DNA from: Rhodospirillales bacterium
Lineage (GTDB): Bacteria > Pseudomonadota > Alphaproteobacteria > Rhodospirillales > 2-02-FULL-58-16
Assembly (NCBI GenBank): GCA_021775195.1
Contig: JAJFIG010000502.1
Location: 1-9,834, forward strand
Direction of reading: 5' to 3'
Length of the DNA: 9,834 bases
How positions within the stretch are numbered: position 1 is the stretch's first letter; each line of letters begins with the position of its first letter. The position numbers were made by a program, and so were the translations under genes. Positions 6,248 through 9,834 of the stretch are shown here, piece after piece. The notes below the pieces were generated by a model. The model had not been told where the DNA came from, did not search any database, and saw only the letters and a list, made by a program, of their open reading frames with translations.

Positions 6248-7423
6248 TTAGCCTCCTAGGGGCTTGGGTTCGCCATCCAGCAGGATGTGGGTGCATTCCA
6301 TGTGCACGGCCTCGGCCGCTGCATCGGTGTCCCCGTCCAGATCCGCCACCGTGATCCAGCCTTCCCGCCGCAGTTGCCGCGAGGCGCTGGCCGGGGTGCC
6401 GGCGGGAACGAATATGCGCCGCGTTGGCGTTGGTGCCGGCAATGCACGGAGTACCGTATCCATGAACAGAGTCAGGCCCGTCGCCGGCTGCTTCTCGTCC
6501 TTGTCCAGGTCTACGACGTAGCGTCCGCCACGTCCGAGATCGCCGCGCACGCCGCGGGCGAAGAAGGTGAAGGTGACACCGGTATGGTATTCGAAACCGC
6601 GGTTCTCGACTGCGTCGATGGTCAGTGTCAGATCCGGGGCGCCGCGTCGCACGCCCTTGACGACGGTGGTCAGGACGGCTCGTTCGCGGGCGGCCTCGGG
6701 CGATAGGTCGAGGCGGTCGAGGGCGGCAAGGGTCTCGTCGGCGGGGCCGACGGCGGCGAGCATGGCCGAAAGGGTCCGTTCGCCGGCGGCGCCCAGTTGG
6801 TCGGCGAGGCCAGCCACGGCGGCGGCGTCCTTGCGGTCGAGGGCGGCGCGGAGACGCGCGATGACGGCCTGGTCGAGGTCGAGTCCGGTGCATACAGCGG
6901 GGACCAGGGTGGGCAGGCCGATATCCACCGAGAGGCCACCGATACCGAGGGCCCCGAGGGCATCCACGGCCATCAGGATGACCTCGATGTCGGCGCCGGG
7001 AGCGGCGGCGCCGATGAGCTCGGCGCCGACCTGGGTGAACTGGCGCTCGGGGCGACGCTGTGACCCGCGGACCCGTAAAACCTGGCCGGCATAGCCGAGA
7101 CGAAGCGGCCGCGGACGGCGGCGCAGGCGGGTGGTGGCGATGCGGGCGACTTGCAGGGTCATGTCGGCACGTACGCCCATCATGCGCTGGGATATGGGGT
7201 CCATGAGGCGGAAGGTGTGCGGGGCCATGGCCGCCGCGTCGCCGGCGAGGAGACTCTCCTCGAATTCGATCAAAGGGGGCTTGACCCGCTCGTATCCGTG
7301 CCCGGCGAAGGACGTGATCAGCCCATCGACGGCGCCAGCCTCGGTCGCGGCCTCGGGCGGCAGGACATCGCACATTCCGGCCGGCAACAGGGCTTTCTCC
7401 GCAATATCGTTCATGGTTGCCAT
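6248..7423 (-). CDS. hisZ: ATP phosphoribosyltransferase regulatory subunit HisZ
   Basis: HisZ is a histidyl-tRNA synthetase-like protein without synthetase activity. It forms a complex with the short form of HisG and makes the first step of histidine synthesis active and feedback-sensitive. From ATG 7423 the product is 391 aa. Class II synthetase-like features are ALLPAGMCDVLPPEA (11-25), RMMGVRADMTLQVARIA (80-96), LGYAGQVLRVR (109-119, motif-2-like), GFEYHTGVTFTFFARG (276-291) and GRGGRY (297-302). The short C-terminus lacks the anticodon-binding domain of true HisRS. The start is uncertain. ATG 7423 and ATG 7414 are both possible and neither has a strong SD; the frame extends to a TTG at 7537, but that stretch does not look like HisZ. 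hisG is not next to it, which is common. It forms an operon with purA. Confidence 0.93.
   Translation of the reverse strand: MATMNDIAEKALLPAGMCDVLPPEAATEAGAVDGLITSFAGHGYERVKPPLIEFEESLLAGDAAAMAPHTFRLMDPISQRMMGVRADMTLQVARIATTRLRRRPRPLRLGYAGQVLRVRGSQRRPERQFTQVGAELIGAAAPGADIEVILMAVDALGALGIGGLSVDIGLPTLVPAVCTGLDLDQAVIARLRAALDRKDAAAVAGLADQLGAAGERTLSAMLAAVGPADETLAALDRLDLSPEAARERAVLTTVVKGVRRGAPDLTLTIDAVENRGFEYHTGVTFTFFARGVRGDLGRGGRYVVDLDKDEKQPATGLTLFMDTVLRALPAPTPTRRIFVPAGTPASASRQLRREGWITVADLDGDTDAAAEAVHMECTHILLDGEPKPLGG
6252..6257 (-). promoter_or_regulatory. purA Shine-Dalgarno inside the last codons of hisZ
   Basis: AGGAGG on the minus strand is formed by the final Leu-Gly-Gly codons of hisZ and lies 10 nt before the purA ATG. 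The hisZ stop codon falls between it and the start. This perfect site fixes the purA start and indicates that the two genes share a transcript and are probably coupled in translation. Confidence 0.8.
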
Positions 7424-7532
7424 CGGGGTTTCAGGGGCGTTCCTGGAAAATCGGCCGCCGAGGCGGATCGGAACCCGGACCGCCGCCGTCAAGTCCGGCA
7501 GCGGCACGCGTTCGTTTCCTACCCGGATTCCA

Positions 7533-7597
7533 GGCAAACGGCAAACGGAAAAGACCGGCGCCGGCCGGTGGCGAACGGTCCCGATGGCGGCAAACGG
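7533..7597. repeat. Four short direct repeats GGCRAACGG upstream of hisZ
   Basis: GGCAAACGG occurs at 7533-7541, 7540-7548 (overlapping by two bases) and 7589-7597, and the variant GGCGAACGG at 7570-7578. All are in the same orientation within 65 bp of the 198-bp gap between the secreted-protein gene and hisZ. They could be binding sites for a regulator of hisZ-purA or simply slippage products. No clear -35/-10 pair was found in this gap. Confidence 0.5.
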
Positions 7598-7621
7598 AGG
7601 CCCGGACCGTGAGCTTCCTGT

Positions 7622-8239
7622 TCAGGGAAGGTCGAAGGATTGGCGTTTTAGGGTCTGACCGATGCCGCCAACGATCACCGGGACCATGGTGCGGGTCAGG
7701 TTCAGGCTGTCGAACGCTCCCAGTTCAGCCACCGACCACCCCTGCCACAGGCGCTGGCCGTTGGTGCGGTTGTCGATGCTGGCGTCCAGGCGGTAGCGTC
7801 CCGGCGTCGTGATGGCGGTTCGTCCCCGGCCTTCGTTGAAGACGCCGCCGCGGTTGCTGTCATAGAGGTTCAGATGCACCTGTGGATCCTGGATGCCGCT
7901 TGCCGCCCGGCTCTGCTTCAGTTCGATGACCCGCCGTTGGCCGGAATCGGACCAGGCACCGATCACGTCGCGGGTCTCGAAGGTCAGGACCAGCACCGCA
8001 TCGGGGGAAACGGTATAGCCCTGGGCGCGAAGGCGCCGCTCGAACTCGTGCTGCAGGATCAGGTTATCGTCGGTATCGTCCAGGGGCCTGACGGCGATGG
8101 ATGCGCCACCGGGCATGGGAAGATACGAAACCGCATTCAGTACGCCCTGGCCGCGGCTTTGGGCGTTGGCCTGATTCGGCATATCTGCAAAAAGGAAAAA
8201 TATGCTCACCCACGTGAGCAGGAAACCGAGACGCGTCAT
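7622..8239 (-). CDS. Secreted (periplasmic) protein, function unknown
   Basis: This 205-aa protein begins with a classical signal peptide. A basic MTR start and a hydrophobic core at 5-18 lead to a probable type I cleavage site after residue 26 (ANA-Q). No lipobox cysteine is present. The mature part is mixed alpha/beta in appearance, with PGGASIAVRPLDDTDDN (43-59), GYTVSPDAVLVLTFETRD (74-91), VHLNLYDSNRGG (121-132) and NRTNGQRLWQGW (157-168). The last motif recalls the DUF4136-like envelope proteins, but I cannot confirm membership. I chose ATG 8239 because the signal peptide starts there and AAGGA lies 8 nt upstream. The frame is open to a TTG at 8341, but that would bury the signal peptide and place the candidate promoter inside the gene. 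It appears to be a single-gene unit. Confidence 0.82.
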   Translation of the reverse strand: MTRLGFLLTWVSIFFLFADMPNQANAQSRGQGVLNAVSYLPMPGGASIAVRPLDDTDDNLILQHEFERRLRAQGYTVSPDAVLVLTFETRDVIGAWSDSGQRRVIELKQSRAASGIQDPQVHLNLYDSNRGGVFNEGRGRTAITTPGRYRLDASIDNRTNGQRLWQGWSVAELGAFDSLNLTRTMVPVIVGGIGQTLKRQSFDLP

Positions 8240-8319
8240 CGAAAAGGTCCTTCTGGCCGTTCCCAACTGAGCACCCGCCCTGCCGCCGGATCCCCCCTCT
8301 TGGCTTAGGGTACAGGAAA

Positions 8320-8348
8320 ATGATGGGTACGCGAACACCAAGTGTCAA
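8320..8348 (-). promoter_or_regulatory. Sigma70-type promoter for the secreted-protein gene
   Basis: On the minus strand there is a perfect -35 TTGACA (8348-8343) and a CATCAT (8325-8320) matching TATAAT at four of six positions, at the optimal 17-bp spacing. It lies in the AT-richer gap between the M1-like peptidase stop and the ATG at 8239, leaving a leader of about 75 nt. This is the best promoter match in the window. It supports independent expression of the gene and the choice of 8239 as its start. Confidence 0.6.
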
Positions 8349-8383
8349 TAAATGGCGATTGGTTGTGAAAAGAAAATTGCTGA

Positions 8384-9834
8384 TCAGTCGAGGCGTACGC
8401 GTAGAGGGCCGGCACCGGCGGGCCAGTTGCCGATTTTCTTGGCCTTTGCGCCGTCGAAGATCAGAAATCCCCGGCGGCCGTAGTGGGGAAGGGGACGCAT
8501 CAGGGCTTCCAGGGCCTCCACTTTGTCGGAGGCGATCACCACCAGGGGTAAGGCGTCGCCGTGGCGGGCGGCCCATACCCGAGCCGTCCCCCGCCCCTTC
8601 AGATCCGCGGGAACGGGAGGGAGACCGACGGCCTCGAGGAACCGGGCGACGGTGGCAGTGGCACCGATGACCAGCAGAGGTTGATCCCCCGGCGGCGTTC
8701 CGGCGCCGGCGAAGCGGGCCGGGGCATCCAGTATCCGTCGGGCCAGGTTTTCGGCGGCGGCGCGCCAGCGGCGGTCGTCGGCAAGGACGACGGTCACGGT
8801 GGCGGCGTGGAGGGTCACGTCGCGCAGGATCGGAGGCGCCTCGGTGGGGTCGAGGCGGCGGAAGAGGTCGAAATCCGGATCGACGGTCAGGGCTCGGGGG
8901 CGGCCTTTGGTCTCGATCGTGCGGCGCACGGAAGCGCCGTCGAGGGACACCGGGACGCGCCGGACGCCGGCCTCGGCCGATACCTCTACCGGTACGGTGA
9001 GGGCATAGGTCGGACCGTCCTGGGAGAGGGTGAAGGATACCCGGTGAGTTTCGCCGTTCCCGGCTTCCGTTGTTACCGCCTCCAGGACTAGCCGCGGTGC
9101 GCCGGTGCGGCGCAGCCATTGATCGAAGAACGTGCCGAGGCCCCGTCCCGCCGCTTTCTCGAAGGCTCGGCGCAGGTCGCGCCAGGCGGCGACGCGGAAT
9201 TTCCATGTCCGCCAGAATTCGCGGATGCCGGCATCGAAGGCGGTCGTCCCCAGTTCGGTCCGCAGCATGTGAAAGAAGAAGGCGACCTTGTTGTATCCGA
9301 CGACCTGGGCCGCGTCGTGGTGGCGGGAGACGAATGCCACCGCCGGGCGGTCGCGGTCGGCGGGCAGGGCGGCGTAATTGCGCAGCCAGGAGAGGCGCAT
9401 GTCGAGAGCCTTCTGCGGTCCCCGGTCCCCGGCGTAGGCGTAGTCGGCCATGAAGGTGGTCAGGCCCTCGCTCCAGTTACCGGTGGCGTAATCGGCGTAG
9501 ACTCCATTGCCCCACCAGTTGTGAAGGACCTCGTGGCCGAGAGAGGTGTGGCGGATGAAGGGCAGGCGAAGGACCCGGGTCCCCATGTAGGTGAGGCCCG
9601 GGTACCCGAGGCCCACGGGCAGCGGGCTGGAAACGATATGGAAGGCGGAGAACGGATAGGGGCCGATGCGGGCGGCGTAGCGGTCGATATAGGCGGCGGT
9701 GGACTCCAGATACGCCGACGCCTGGGAGGCGATCTCGCGATGGAAGTAGGTACGCAGGCGGATGTCTCCGTGCATGCGTTCTTCGACCACGAAGGGGCCG
9801 GTCATCAGGACGATGCCGTCGGTCGGCGCCTCGC
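8384..9834 (-). CDS. M1-like (gluzincin) zinc metallopeptidase, N-terminus missing
   Basis: The reading frame runs off the right edge of the window, so the N-terminal part is missing; the ATG at 9805 is internal, since coding-like sequence (EAPTDGIVLM) continues through it. Numbering from that ATG, the zinc-binding HEVLHNWWGN is at 91-100, with His91 and His95 as ligands and Glu92 as the catalytic base. The third ligand is Glu113 in GNWSEGLTTF. The spacing between His95 and Glu113 is 17 residues, one less than the usual M1 HExxH-x18-E, which I recall as normal for this HNWWGNGVY-type subfamily. GLGYPGLTYMG (66-76) stands where M1 enzymes have their GxMEN substrate-binding motif, which is not conserved here. 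The remaining 340 residues include the peptidase helical domain (FFDQWLRRTG) and a C-terminal region of unknown role. The likely job is peptide trimming in the envelope or cytoplasm; substrate and location cannot be told without the N-terminus. Confidence 0.9.
   Translation of the reverse strand, partial: EAPTDGIVLMTGPFVVEERMHGDIRLRTYFHREIASQASAYLESTAAYIDRYAARIGPYPFSAFHIVSSPLPVGLGYPGLTYMGTRVLRLPFIRHTSLGHEVLHNWWGNGVYADYATGNWSEGLTTFMADYAYAGDRGPQKALDMRLSWLRNYAALPADRDRPAVAFVSRHHDAAQVVGYNKVAFFFHMLRTELGTTAFDAGIREFWRTWKFRVAAWRDLRRAFEKAAGRGLGTFFDQWLRRTGAPRLVLEAVTTEAGNGETHRVSFTLSQDGPTYALTVPVEVSAEAGVRRVPVSLDGASVRRTIETKGRPRALTVDPDFDLFRRLDPTEAPPILRDVTLHAATVTVVLADDRRWRAAAENLARRILDAPARFAGAGTPPGDQPLLVIGATATVARFLEAVGLPPVPADLKGRGTARVWAARHGDALPLVVIASDKVEALEALMRPLPHYGRRGFLIFDGAKAKKIGNWPAGAGPLRVRLD

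Noticed and set aside
5126..6259. A 377-codon open frame on the + strand opposite purA
   Set aside because: It is a mirror of purA codon bias, rich in Gly, Ala, Asp and Val with no motifs; purA is unambiguous on the other strand.
6051..7373. A 440-codon frame on the - strand overlapping hisZ and purA in another phase
   Set aside because: Its product is dominated by Arg, Pro and Gly, typical of an out-of-phase reading of GC-rich DNA, and it overlaps two well-identified genes.
7424..7537. N-terminal extension of HisZ to a TTG codon at 7537
   Set aside because: The 38 extra residues do not resemble HisZ, no SD precedes the TTG, and the region holds the short direct repeats upstream of the gene.
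8064..9206. A 380-codon - strand frame overlapping the M1-like peptidase
   Set aside because: Arg/Pro-rich out-of-phase shadow; the peptidase frame holds the zinc motif.

Overview
The window looks like a chromosomal segment of a GC-rich alphaproteobacterium, most likely of the Rhodospirillales. The grounds are the RpoH type, with an intact RpoH box and alphaproteobacterial character, the rluD-like/rpoH and hisZ-purA pairings, and the high GC of almost every gene. These are judgements from remembered family features; no search was run. I see no phage, CRISPR array, transposase, rRNA or tRNA.

Layout. On the + strand are the 3' two thirds of an RluA/RluD-type pseudouridine synthase (1-603, cut by the window edge) and rpoH, the heat-shock sigma factor (736-1620). 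An AT-rich stretch between them carries a plausible promoter. All other genes are on the - strand. Reading in their direction from the right edge, they are: an M1-like zinc metallopeptidase lacking its N-terminus (8384-9834); a 205-aa secreted protein of unknown function behind a good sigma70-type promoter (7622-8239); hisZ and purA, tightly coupled (6248-7423 and 4949-6241); a 337-bp intergenic region filled mainly by two related palindromic repeat elements (4641-4689 and 4744-4952); a 680-aa tail-anchored protein kinase homologue that has lost its key catalytic residues (2569-4611); a 172-aa multi-spanning membrane protein (2039-2557); and an 80-aa single-span membrane protein (1718-1960), which converges on rpoH.

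How the genes relate. HisZ (regulatory subunit of ATP phosphoribosyltransferase) and PurA (first step from IMP to AMP) link histidine and adenine nucleotide synthesis, and the purA ribosome-binding site lies inside the last codons of hisZ. The pseudokinase and the 172-aa membrane protein form a translationally coupled pair, because the SD of the second overlaps the stop codon of the first. The 80-aa protein follows after 78 bp that contain a possible promoter of its own. The three may form an inner-membrane assembly of unknown function, and this is the least understood part of the window.

The items most worth a second look are the pseudokinase cassette, the REPIN-like 209-bp nested palindrome whose terminal CTAG supplies the purA stop codon, and a possible hairpin covering the rpoH ribosome-binding site. 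Most of the window is ordinary housekeeping sequence, and I do not see a clearly new defence or mobile system in it.
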